This document shows, piece by piece, positions 54,141 through 62,755 of a DNA stretch of 64,000 nt. Position 1 is the first letter of the stretch, and each line of letters begins with the position of its first letter. The notes under the pieces were generated by a model. That model saw only the letters and a program-made list of their open reading frames with translations. It searched no databases and had not been told where the DNA came from. The stretch lies in NCBI RefSeq assembly GCF_003584565.2, contig NZ_CP031010.1, positions 4,464,001 to 4,528,000 on the forward strand. The letters are read 5' to 3'. The translations under genes and the position numbers were made by a program. The stretch comes from Alteromonas sp. RKMC-009 (GTDB lineage: Bacteria > Pseudomonadota > Gammaproteobacteria > Enterobacterales > Alteromonadaceae).

Positions 54141-54926
54141 ATGGAAAAAAGACAGCCAAGACAACCCGCCTGTCTCACAGTAAAAGACAATATTGCAGTT
54201 ACTCCTCATATGCGCCGTATCACCGTGACCGGCGATGCCCTGAAAGCTTATCCCGATATCGATACAACGGCATACGTTAAGTTACTTTTTGATTTTGATG
54301 GTAATCCTTTGTCAGTGCCACCGGCATCCTTACAAGATGCGCAGCTTCGCACGTATACCATCCGTCAATTGGATCGCAGCAACGGCACCATGGATATCGA
54401 CATGGCGCTGCATGGTGAAGGTGTGGCAAGTGGTCCGGCTTCACACTGGGCCAAAAGCGCAGCACCCGGTGATCAAATTTGTGTGGGCGGGCCGGGCAGT
54501 TCCAAAGGTCTGGCAGACAGCTTCGACTGGGTATTGTTCGCCGGCGATATGACATCCCTCCCGGCCATTTCTACCTATCTGGAAAAACTGGGGCCGCAAA
54601 CACAGGGCTATGCCGTCATCAAGGTTACCACCGCAGATGATATCCAGCCTCTGGAGAAACCTGCCGGCGTAAACGTGATTTGGGTAACCGGTGCTAACAG
54701 TCTTGCAGATGAAGTGGCATCACTGAGCTGGCTTCCGGGTACACCGGCAGCATGGGTAGCCTGTGAGTTCTCAGATATGCGGGGGCTGCGCCAGTTGCTG
54801 GCAAAAGAAAGGCGTATCCCCCACGACCAGCTGTATATCAGCAGTTACTGGCGTGAAGGCCGGTCTGAAGACCAGCATAAGGTGGATAAGCGTAAAGATA
54901 TGGAAGAATACGAAGCCGGCGCCTAG
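54141..54926 (+). CDS. Siderophore-interacting protein (ferric-chelate reductase)
   Basis: A 261-residue cytoplasmic flavoprotein of the ViuB/YqjH class that reduces Fe(III)-siderophores to release iron. The FAD-binding domain has RTYTIRQLD (about 70-78). The SIP domain has PGSSKGLADSFDWVLFAGD, the Glu-Phe stretch CEFSDMRGLRQLL and the C-terminal ISSYWREGRSED (family signature Y-W-x-G). Preceded by a Fur box, so it is expected to be iron-repressed. Confidence 0.92.
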   Translation: MEKRQPRQPACLTVKDNIAVTPHMRRITVTGDALKAYPDIDTTAYVKLLFDFDGNPLSVPPASLQDAQLRTYTIRQLDRSNGTMDIDMALHGEGVASGPASHWAKSAAPGDQICVGGPGSSKGLADSFDWVLFAGDMTSLPAISTYLEKLGPQTQGYAVIKVTTADDIQPLEKPAGVNVIWVTGANSLADEVASLSWLPGTPAAWVACEFSDMRGLRQLLAKERRIPHDQLYISSYWREGRSEDQHKVDKRKDMEEYEAGA

Positions 54927-54938
54927 CCAACCTCCGGG

Positions 54939-55367
54939 CTAACGATGATACTGTTCTTCCTCTGTATCGTTAGCCGCATGAATATGCCCTTTGATATCCA
55001 CGAAGGGCATTGCATCTCCTGCACGCATATCCTCAAGATAATCGGTGAGATATAAAATCCCCGCCAGGTTGTGACACACTGTTACCGGTACGGCATTCAA
55101 ATGAAAGTTGAAGCGGTTCAGCCACTCAGAAATCAACCGGCTGTCGCCATCTGACAACGCAAACAGTAAATGGTACAGGCGTATTAAAGCGACCTGAACT
55201 TCACACTCCTGCGACGTTTCCTCGAATCCCACATATAAACTCTGATCCAGAGCCACTTCTGAAATACCCAGTAAATTCGCGGCTTCCAGACGTGTCATAC
55301 CCATAGATTCGTAAGCCATAACATACGCTTTCATCACTACTGCCGGCGACGTTCCCATTGCATGCAT
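54939..55367 (-). CDS. DUF2384 (MbcA/ParS/Xre-like) protein, no toxin partner
   Basis: A 142-residue protein. The N-terminal part looks like a helix-turn-helix (YESMGMTRLEAANLLGIS), while the C-terminal half follows the antitoxin Xre/MbcA pattern (LIRLYHLLFALSD, EWLNRFNFHLNAVPV, AGILYLTDYLEDMR). No RES toxin is next to it, so it may be an orphan regulator. I chose ATG 55367, with AGGAG 8 bases upstream; the GTG earlier abuts that site. Confidence 0.65.
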   Translation of the reverse strand: MHAMGTSPAVVMKAYVMAYESMGMTRLEAANLLGISEVALDQSLYVGFEETSQECEVQVALIRLYHLLFALSDGDSRLISEWLNRFNFHLNAVPVTVCHNLAGILYLTDYLEDMRAGDAMPFVDIKGHIHAANDTEEEQYHR

Positions 55368-55475
55368 ACCCGACACTCCTCATTTTTCACTGATATTAAA
55401 CAGTGACTTGCGAGAAACGTTCCAGTTTATGAGTTTTTTACTGTAAAGGGGGCTTTTAAAATAGAGTAGAGAAGA

Positions 55476-55925
55476 TTACAGTACAGAAGCGGGAAGATGA
55501 GCACAGAATGCCTGTTCTGATTGCGCAGACGTTGAAAAGCCCGCTTCTTCGAGCCAGGCCTTTGCTTCAGAATACGTTGTGAAAAAATCGTACTCAACGT
55601 CCAGGCTGTCATACATTCTGGTAAGCTGCATGCGCGCAGTAACGCTCACTGAGGATTCAGCGGTTACGATAGCCACTTTTTTCAAACCTAACGGCACAAC
55701 CGCTGCTATCCGCACACCAAGCACACGCTCAGCATCGGGAATAAGCAGGCTTTCGCCACGCAGTATCACAATATCAGACCATGTGTCTGCTTTTAAAAGC
55801 TGACGTTCAATCCGGTAGGCTTCACCAAATGCCACCACGCATTCAGCATTCCAGGGCCCGTATGCCTGAGTCAGCATGATGTTGCCTGATAATGCTATAT
55901 CGAATTCGCCGTGAACAAACTTCAT
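55476..55925 (-). CDS. SpoIIAA/STAS-like hypothetical protein
   Basis: A 149-residue soluble protein, mixed alpha/beta (FDIALSGNIMLTQAYGPWNA, IVILRGESLLIPDAERVLG, KVAIVTAESSVSVTARMQL, FFTTYSEAKAWLEEAGF). The ending resembles the C-terminal helix of SpoIIAA/STAS-like proteins, but the family is not certain. It is flanked by the DUF2384 and CBS genes on the same strand. Confidence 0.55.
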   Translation of the reverse strand: MKFVHGEFDIALSGNIMLTQAYGPWNAECVVAFGEAYRIERQLLKADTWSDIVILRGESLLIPDAERVLGVRIAAVVPLGLKKVAIVTAESSVSVTARMQLTRMYDSLDVEYDFFTTYSEAKAWLEEAGFSTSAQSEQAFCAHLPASVL

Positions 55926-56014
55926 AATCTTTACTGAGGGTAATGAAAACGGCGGAATTATACCAGAAAACCGGTGGCACAGTAATCTGTGCCAGCCGGT
56001 TTATCCGGTCCGTG

Positions 56015-56575
56015 TCAGGCTGCAATGACGCTGGAAAGCGCCGAAAATGACGGTTGTGCTTGTATATCAAGGGGAAGGCGTAATTCTCTGGCAATATCAC
56101 TCACACTTATAATGCCACGAATCACGTGTTCCTTGCGGTCAATTACCAGACAATGCTGCTGGCCGTTGTCTTTCAGTGTTTCAATAATATCTTCCACTGT
56201 CGCCTGCTGGATCTGTTCGTAATCGAATGACTGCAAGGCTGACTTCGGCTGCATAAAGTCCGCCGCGATAAGATCGCTGCGGGACGTGCCCAGGGCAACT
56301 TTCTGCATGATACGCTGCTCGGTAAGGTCAGCCAGTGTCACGATACCCGCGAACTGGTCGTTCTTATCCAGCACAATTTTCATTTTCACATGAGACTGTT
56401 TCATCAGATGCTCCAGTTCCGTCGCTTTAGCATCGTAATCGATTACCAGCGGAACGTGCTCTTTGAAATCAGTAAAAACAGCACTCGCAGGCGACTGCAG
56501 GGTCAAACGGTTTTGCGCTGCTGGCCAGGCGAGTTTATCGACATTTTCGGTTTTGAATAAGGGTAATACGTGCAT
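56015..56575 (-). CDS. Tandem CBS-domain protein
   Basis: A 186-residue protein with two CBS domains (about 40-110 and 120-180): MKIVLDKNDQFAGIVTLADL and CLVIDRKEHVIRGIISVSDI are the typical ends. CBS pairs bind adenine nucleotides and regulate other proteins. No effector domain is attached. About 90 bp upstream of the STAS-like gene on the same strand. Confidence 0.88.
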   Translation of the reverse strand: MHVLPLFKTENVDKLAWPAAQNRLTLQSPASAVFTDFKEHVPLVIDYDAKATELEHLMKQSHVKMKIVLDKNDQFAGIVTLADLTEQRIMQKVALGTSRSDLIAADFMQPKSALQSFDYEQIQQATVEDIIETLKDNGQQHCLVIDRKEHVIRGIISVSDIARELRLPLDIQAQPSFSALSSVIAA

Positions 56576-56632
56576 GATAATTTCCTTTGTTTATTTGATC
56601 ATGGATGGCCCGCAATAGCGGGAACATAAACA

Positions 56633-56932
56633 TCAGGAAAATACCGGTGGCCCTCTGATACTGTAGGCCTGAATGAGGCCCCGCAAAGGGATCAACCGGA
56701 TATCTGCATATTCGCTGAACGGCTGTATGACGATGGCGTTATGAACAGCACTTAAAATACCGTTGCCACTGTCTGATTCGGCATCGGTGACGGTATTCTC
56801 AGTAACTTCAGGCACCTGCCCGTCACTGGCTGACATGACTGCGGCTGATTTTGCGCCCATAGCAACATCACTGCTATCACCCAAAACGGGTAGCAGAGTC
56901 AGCAACCATAGTGCAACAGCCCAGAAACGCAT
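56633..56932 (-). CDS. Small exported hypothetical protein
   Basis: A 99-residue protein from ATG 56932 (MRFWAVALWLLTLLPVLGDS), with GGAG 6 bases upstream. It has a clear signal peptide, then a low-complexity acidic stretch (VPEVTENTVTDAESDSGN) and a small hydrophobic end with IQPFSEYADIRLIPLRGLI. No family recognised. It lies upstream of the CBS gene on the same strand, 57 bp away. Confidence 0.6.
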   Translation of the reverse strand: MRFWAVALWLLTLLPVLGDSSDVAMGAKSAAVMSASDGQVPEVTENTVTDAESDSGNGILSAVHNAIVIQPFSEYADIRLIPLRGLIQAYSIRGPPVFS

Positions 56933-57184
56933 CGTGTTCTCCATTGATGTGAGTCAAAAAACTTACCGGCTCACACTATAAACATACGACGATTTTCAAA
57001 AATTCAAACTACACTTCAGCGCAATAATCGGATACTCATCGCGTTTAGGGAAAACATAACGCCGGTGAATAACCCTGATTTTTAGTCGGGTATTCGCTAC
57101 CAAAGTACCATTCCGGTTACCACCATAAGTTAATTTTCTGTAAACAACGTCTGTTCTAACCTGTGAGAAAGTACAAAAAACCGG

Positions 57185-59581
57185 ATGCATACCGTGACTG
57201 AAAGAGCCTTTAAACGAAGCCTCATCGCACTGACCGTAAGCTCAGTTCTGCCCCTGACAGCACACGCGGCGGTAAACTGGGACGAGCAGGAATTGATCGA
57301 GGTAACGGGACAAACCCCGTTGTCCGCGTACAGCGACGATAACTCTCAGGTGAATGCTACCCTGGGGTCAAAAGATATTAATCTTGCCAACGGTGGATCA
57401 CTGGCCAGGTTACTGGACAGCGAATTGCTGTCGGTATCGATTAATGATGTGACGAACAATCCTTTTCAGCCTGATGTTCAATATCGTGGTTTTACCGCTT
57501 CGCCTTTACTGGGGCTACCTCAGGGCCTGTCGGTGTATCTGAATGGTACCCGCTTTAACGAGCCTTTTGGTGATACGGTAAACTGGGATCTGGTCCCCAT
57601 GACTGCGCTGGACAACGTGAGTATTGTGAGCGGTGCTAACCCGCTGTTCGGCCAGAACACGCTGGGGGGCGCATTGTCCCTGCGAAGTAAAACCGGCTTC
57701 AGCTTTACAGACAACAAACTCACCTTACAGGGCGGTAATTTCGGCCAGAAAGGCGCTACCGTTGAAAGTGGCGGCAATAATGGTGAGTGGGGCTATTACG
57801 TCAATGCCAGCTTCTATGAAGAAGATGGCTGGCGTGATTTCTCCCCCAGCGAAGTAAAGCAATTATTTGGTACGCTGAGCCGTCAGACCAAAGACAGCCG
57901 GACACTATTAACATTGTCTCTTGCCGACAACGACCTGATTGGTAACGGAGCGATCCCGGTAGATCTCATTCCTCATGAAGGCCGCGACGCCATTTACACC
58001 CGCCCTGACCAGACAATGACTAACCTGACCTTTGTCAGTCTGAATCACGAATGGGATCTCAGCGATTCCGTTGAGCTTGCCGTTAACGTTTATTACCGTG
58101 AAAACGAAATTGAAACCTACAACGGTGATGACAGTGATTATGAAGAGTGTGAAACCGAATTTGGCGAAACGCTCTGCGAGGAAGGTGACGAAGACGACGA
58201 TGATGATGACGAGGCAGAAGAGGACGCCGTCGACGACGATGACGATGATGAAGAAGGTGATACGCCGGTTCAGTTCGTTGGTTATCTGCCGGAAGTGCCT
58301 CTGGAAGACATCAGCGATACAGACCCTGATGAACTGGACGGCACAGCCAATACATCTCTCACTCAAAATCGCAGTTACGGTGCCAGTTTTGAGCTGAGTG
58401 GCACCAAAGCCGGCGATAAGATTCACAACTGGGTGTTCGGTGGGGGTATCGACAGAGCAAACATTGATTTTAACAGCCGTACTGAGTTTGCCATTCTGGC
58501 CAATGACACCGCAGAGGATACCCGTGGCGTAGCAGGTATCGGTGTTTATGATGCCGGTTCTGAGGTTTTCCTGAGAACTGATGTCACCCACTATCATCTG
58601 CTGTTAAGCGATACCATTACCCTGTCTGATGAATGGCAAGTTTGGTTTTCCGGTCGCTTCAACCGCTCTGAAATAAAGATGATGGATCAAATTGAAACCG
58701 GCGAAGGCTCACTGAACGGCGACCATACGTTTAACCGGTTTAATCCTTCCGTTGGCGTGCAGTACCACCGGGATGCCCTCACACTGACAGCCAGCTACAG
58801 TCAGTCATCACGTACGCCAAGCCCGGCAGAACTGTCCTGCGCGGACGAAGACGATCCCTGTAAACTGCCTAACGGCTTTGTGGCCGATCCACCACTGGAA
58901 CAGGTTGTCACAGATACTCTGGAACTGCGCCTGGCATGGGCTGAAGACAACCTGGAACTGGCCGGTGCGGTTTACCACAGCGACTCTGAAGACGATATTA
59001 TTTTCCAGCAAGCCGGTGACCGCCCTTCCGTGGGTTACTTTGTGAATGTGGACAATACCCGTCGTCAGGGTGCCGAAGTGGCAGGCCGCTATCACTTTGA
59101 CACGCTTTCTATGGGCGCCAGCGCAAGCTACCTGAAAGCCACTTTCGAGTCTGAGTTTACTTCTTTCAGTCCGCAAAACCCGCTGGGCGGCAATCGTCAG
59201 GTTCAGGCCGGTGACCGTATCCCGGGCCAGCCAGCTTTCCAGACAGGATTTGATGCAGACTGGCAGGCAATGGAAAACCTTACCCTGAGCGCTACCGTTA
59301 ACTACACCGGCGGACAATACTTCCGCGGCGATGAAGCTAACGAAAACCGTAAACTGGGCGGATACACGCTGGTTGATGTATCAGCTTCCTGGCAATTGTC
59401 AGAGGCGCTGGAACTGGGCCTCCGCGTAGACAACGTGTTCGATAAAGAGTTTGAAACCTTCGGGACCTATGGCGAAGCCGATGAAGTGCTTGAAGGCATT
59501 TATGACGATGTGGAATCCACAGAATTCGTTGGCGTCGGACAACCCCGTACATTCTCAGCTTTCGCCAGTTGGGTATTCTGA
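57185..59581 (+). CDS. TonB-dependent receptor with acidic insert
   Basis: A 798-residue outer-membrane receptor. A signal peptide ends near residue 28 (LTAHAA), a TonB-box-like LIEVTGQ follows (about 37-43), then a plug (about 60-170; QYRGFTASPLLGLPQGLSVY, NPLFGQNTLGGALSL) and a barrel ending in a terminal Phe (FASWVF). Around residues 312-362 the barrel contains a very acidic loop with about 30 Asp/Glu and two Cys. The substrate is unknown; a cation-bearing or calcium-dependent ligand is possible. A GTG at 57194 could be an alternative start. Confidence 0.9.
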   Translation: MHTVTERAFKRSLIALTVSSVLPLTAHAAVNWDEQELIEVTGQTPLSAYSDDNSQVNATLGSKDINLANGGSLARLLDSELLSVSINDVTNNPFQPDVQYRGFTASPLLGLPQGLSVYLNGTRFNEPFGDTVNWDLVPMTALDNVSIVSGANPLFGQNTLGGALSLRSKTGFSFTDNKLTLQGGNFGQKGATVESGGNNGEWGYYVNASFYEEDGWRDFSPSEVKQLFGTLSRQTKDSRTLLTLSLADNDLIGNGAIPVDLIPHEGRDAIYTRPDQTMTNLTFVSLNHEWDLSDSVELAVNVYYRENEIETYNGDDSDYEECETEFGETLCEEGDEDDDDDDEAEEDAVDDDDDDEEGDTPVQFVGYLPEVPLEDISDTDPDELDGTANTSLTQNRSYGASFELSGTKAGDKIHNWVFGGGIDRANIDFNSRTEFAILANDTAEDTRGVAGIGVYDAGSEVFLRTDVTHYHLLLSDTITLSDEWQVWFSGRFNRSEIKMMDQIETGEGSLNGDHTFNRFNPSVGVQYHRDALTLTASYSQSSRTPSPAELSCADEDDPCKLPNGFVADPPLEQVVTDTLELRLAWAEDNLELAGAVYHSDSEDDIIFQQAGDRPSVGYFVNVDNTRRQGAEVAGRYHFDTLSMGASASYLKATFESEFTSFSPQNPLGGNRQVQAGDRIPGQPAFQTGFDADWQAMENLTLSATVNYTGGQYFRGDEANENRKLGGYTLVDVSASWQLSEALELGLRVDNVFDKEFETFGTYGEADEVLEGIYDDVESTEFVGVGQPRTFSAFASWVF

Positions 59582-59610
59582 CCTCACCTGTCACTAAGCT
59601 ATACACAGAC

Positions 59611-59643
59611 AGCCCCGGTAAATTTGTTTTACCGGGGCTTTTC
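59611..59643 (+). terminator. Terminator after TonB receptor
   Basis: AGCCCCGGTAAA / TTTACCGGGGCT stem (12 bp) followed by T's. Confidence 0.9.
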
Positions 59644-59701
59644 ACTCCTGAAGACAACCTGATAGAGTAATGGGCTTTGCCATTTTAAATTGTTATTTTT
59701 C

Positions 59702-60598
59702 ATGTTGAAGCAACGGATTTACTCATCATTAATACCACTGATCGTGGCGGCAACCTTATCAGCCTGCAGTGCCACACCACCGCCCCCGGTAACCGGCTCC
59801 GCGACCATTACGGAAACAGCACATTTCGCTGAAGTGAACCTGGCTGTAGAAACCCTGAATGCCCGTTACGGTGCAGCGAATGTACTGATTGTGTCGGATA
59901 TTGATAATACCCTGCTGACCAGCGCCTCCGACCTGGGTGGCGATATCTGGTATCAGTGGCAACGGGGAAAGCTGGATGTAAAACCCACCCTGGCTCAGAA
60001 AGTATCGTGTTTGTTTGAAGATACCATCGGCATGTTATATGAACTCAACCCGATGACAGTCACCGACCCGCTGGTACCCGAAATTGTGGCCAGCTGGCAG
60101 CTTGCGGGCAATACGGTGATGGCACTGACATCGCGGGATCCCCGCTACCGCTCAGCGACCGAACGGGAACTCAAAAGTAACGGCATCGAACTTGGTCAGT
60201 CTGCCCTGACGCTGGAAAACGGCGTCATGCCGGAATACCGCCACCAGATGGACCGGGAGCTGACTTACAGTCAGGGCGTAATGATGACCACCGGCATGGA
60301 TAAAGGCAAAATGCTGCACTGGATCCTGGATAAAACCGGCAGACATTTCGATGCCGTGATTTTCATTGACGATTCACGCAAGAATATCGACAACATGTAT
60401 ACCGCCTGGAAAGACGGCAACACAGACATGGATATTTTTTATTACACCAGCGTTGAAGATGCCAGAATTGCCCGTCACGGTACCGTACTCACACAAGCGC
60501 AGGCGGATAAAATGGCTGCAGACTACGACAAGCTGAATAAAACCCTGCTGGACGTGTTCCCGGGCCGTTCAGATGGTCTGTGTCTCACGGTGAACTGA
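59702..60598 (+). CDS. DUF2608 HAD-like lipoprotein
   Basis: A lipoprotein of about 298 residues. The N-terminus from ATG 59702 has a lipobox (TLSAC, Cys22). The HAD-type phosphatase motif is VSDIDNTLLTS (D-x-D-x-T) and a later acidic motif is VIFIDDSRKNID. DUF2608 members are predicted phosphatases of the envelope. Its stop overlaps the arfB start (TGATG), so the two may be coupled. Confidence 0.8.
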   Translation: MLKQRIYSSLIPLIVAATLSACSATPPPPVTGSATITETAHFAEVNLAVETLNARYGAANVLIVSDIDNTLLTSASDLGGDIWYQWQRGKLDVKPTLAQKVSCLFEDTIGMLYELNPMTVTDPLVPEIVASWQLAGNTVMALTSRDPRYRSATERELKSNGIELGQSALTLENGVMPEYRHQMDRELTYSQGVMMTTGMDKGKMLHWILDKTGRHFDAVIFIDDSRKNIDNMYTAWKDGNTDMDIFYYTSVEDARIARHGTVLTQAQADKMAADYDKLNKTLLDVFPGRSDGLCLTVN

Positions 60599-61017
60599 TG
60601 GCAATGCTGGAAATCACACCGTCCCTGCGTATTGATGAAGCCGAAATGGATATGACGGCTATCCGCGCGCAGGGCGCCGGAGGACAGAACGTCAATAAGG
60701 TGAGCAGTGCCATCCATTTACGTTTCGATGTGAATGCCTCCTCGCTGCCGGACAATATAAAGTCCCGTTTGTTGTCGGTGGCCGACACCCGGCTGACATC
60801 TGACGGCGTGTTTGTGATTAAGGCACAAAACTTCCGCACTCAGGAGCAAAACCGGCAGGATGCACAGGCACGTCTGATTGAGTGGATTGCTCAGGCGACG
60901 AAAGTACAGAAGAAGCGCAGACCGACACGCATCGGTAAAGGCGTTAAACAGCGCCGTGAAAACTCTAAGAAACAACAAAGTGAGCGTAAACAGATGCGCA
61001 AAAAAGTGGACTTCTGA
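60598..61017 (+). CDS. arfB: Alternative ribosome-rescue factor ArfB (YaeJ)
   Basis: A 139-residue peptidyl-tRNA hydrolase that frees stalled ribosomes. The catalytic GGQ loop (GAGGQNVNKVSSA) is at about 25-37 and the basic C-terminal tail (KKRRPTRIGKGVKQRRENSK and on) enters the mRNA channel. Start at ATG 60598, giving the E. coli-like length and overlapping the upstream stop. Confidence 0.95.
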   Translation: MAMLEITPSLRIDEAEMDMTAIRAQGAGGQNVNKVSSAIHLRFDVNASSLPDNIKSRLLSVADTRLTSDGVFVIKAQNFRTQEQNRQDAQARLIEWIAQATKVQKKRRPTRIGKGVKQRRENSKKQQSERKQMRKKVDF

Positions 61018-61156
61018 TCTCCTGCTCCGCTGCACAACTGTAATTAGCCGCACCCACAGGTAAAGATAAAGATTCCCCCTGTACGCCCGTTTCCGGCTGT
61101 GATTATCTTATTGTTTTGTGCCGGTATGGCACGGGTTCAACAACCGGAATATAACA

Positions 61157-62662
61157 ATGAAAACACTTTTCCTCGCCGGAATGCTGGCTGCAAGCCTGTG
61201 TTCTCCTGTCTTCGCCGCAAACAAACCTGCTGAGGACACAAAGACGGAAGTCCCTGAGCTGACGTCCTTTGTCACCAAACACAAAGGTAAGTTTAACGGC
61301 AAAACTGTCTCATACACTGCGACGGTGAGTAATATGCACCTGACCAACAAAGAGGGTGACGTGACCGGCGATGCGGTAACAACGGCCTATGTGGCAGAAT
61401 CAGATGAAAACCGGCCGGTAACTTTTGTTTTTAACGGTGGTCCGGGCTCATCTTCAGTATGGCTGCACATGGGTATTTTCGGCCCTAAATATGTGGAAGT
61501 ACCCAGCGATGCGCAGGATGCAGGTAATGCGCCTTACAAAATTCTTCACAACCCGTTAAGCCCGCTGGATAAAACCGATTTAGTGTTTATTGATCCCATC
61601 GGCACAGGCTTCAGCCAACTTGCCGGAGAAGGCACAGCCAAAGATTTCTGGAGCATTGCTGCCGATGCTGAAAGCGTCAGTGCAGTGGTAAAGCAGTGGA
61701 TAGCGAAAAACAACCGCTGGAATTCCCCTAAGTTTATCGCCGGTGAGAGTTACGGTACCACCCGTGCCGCCGCCATGCTGCCGTATCTTAACGACAGAAA
61801 AAGCCCCCTGCGCATCAACGGCCTGATTCTTATCAGCCAGGCACTGGATTACGCCGGCAGCACCCCTGAAGCCGATAACATGATTTCTTTTGTGACCTAC
61901 CTGCCAACGATGGCAGCGACCGCCTGGTATCACGGGAAAATCGACAAGAACAGTATTTCACTGGATAAGCTGGTGAAAGATGCAAAAGCGTTTGCCACTG
62001 ACGAATACCTGCCGGCTCTGTTTAAAGGCTCAGCTCTGCCTGCTGCAGAGTTCGATAAAATCGCAGCAAAACTTGCCTATTTTACCGGATTGAATGAGAC
62101 GCTGATCAAGCGGGGTAACCTGCGTGTGGATGCGACCCGTCAGCGCAAATTGTTACTGGCAGACCAGGGCATTGCACTGGGCCGCAGTGACTCCCGCTAC
62201 ACCATTGATGAAATTGACGATCTGGACATCACGCCCAAGTATGACGCCTCAAGCACTGGTGTTTCCGGTGCCTACAATGCTGCACTCAGACACTATCTGA
62301 TGAATGATTTAAAAGTGACCTGGGACAGAGACTACCTGGTCAGCAACCGTGATGTAGGGCGCAACTGGGTGTACTACCGCGATTCAGGCAGAGAACCTCA
62401 TACAGTCAATACCTCTGCAGATCTGGCTGAGGGAATGCGGGTTAATCCGTCTATGAAAGTGATGCTGGCCAGTGGCTACTATGACTACGCTACGCCACTG
62501 TTTGACGGCGATTACACTTTCGGCCGTTACGGTATTGATAACAGTCGCGTTATCAAACACAACTACGAAGCGGGCCATATGATGTATCTGCACAAGCCGG
62601 ACATGGAAAAACTGGCGAAGGATATCAGCGCTTTTTACGATGACATGAAAGGCAATCGCTAA
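61157..62662 (+). CDS. S10 family serine carboxypeptidase, secreted
   Basis: A protein of about 501 residues with a signal peptide (ends near SPVFAA). Alpha/beta-hydrolase peptidase: FNGGPGSSSVWLHMG (oxyanion region), nucleophile Ser in GESYGTTRA (about 195-203), acid Asp in SGYYDYATPL and His in EAGHMMY. S10 enzymes remove C-terminal residues and work at acid pH. Start ATG 61157, where the signal peptide begins. Confidence 0.92.
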   Translation: MKTLFLAGMLAASLCSPVFAANKPAEDTKTEVPELTSFVTKHKGKFNGKTVSYTATVSNMHLTNKEGDVTGDAVTTAYVAESDENRPVTFVFNGGPGSSSVWLHMGIFGPKYVEVPSDAQDAGNAPYKILHNPLSPLDKTDLVFIDPIGTGFSQLAGEGTAKDFWSIAADAESVSAVVKQWIAKNNRWNSPKFIAGESYGTTRAAAMLPYLNDRKSPLRINGLILISQALDYAGSTPEADNMISFVTYLPTMAATAWYHGKIDKNSISLDKLVKDAKAFATDEYLPALFKGSALPAAEFDKIAAKLAYFTGLNETLIKRGNLRVDATRQRKLLLADQGIALGRSDSRYTIDEIDDLDITPKYDASSTGVSGAYNAALRHYLMNDLKVTWDRDYLVSNRDVGRNWVYYRDSGREPHTVNTSADLAEGMRVNPSMKVMLASGYYDYATPLFDGDYTFGRYGIDNSRVIKHNYEAGHMMYLHKPDMEKLAKDISAFYDDMKGNR

Positions 62663-62695
62663 TCAAAGACGGGACTGCCTGTGTTTGGTGATTCA

Positions 62696-62723
62696 GATGC
62701 CCGGCGGATAACCGGCGGGCATC
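62696..62723. terminator. Possible hairpin between convergent genes
   Basis: GATGCCCG / CGGGCATC stem with a 12-base loop, no T tract. A weak candidate terminator shared by the S10 peptidase and the glycosyltransferase. Confidence 0.35.
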
Positions 62724-62755
62724 CCTGTCCAGTGTCACTGGCAGTGTTTACAAGC

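Noticed and set aside
57908..58597. A 229-codon minus-strand frame inside the TonB receptor gene
   Set aside because: Its hydrophobic Val/Ile runs are the antisense of the Asp-rich block; the plus-strand receptor is well supported.
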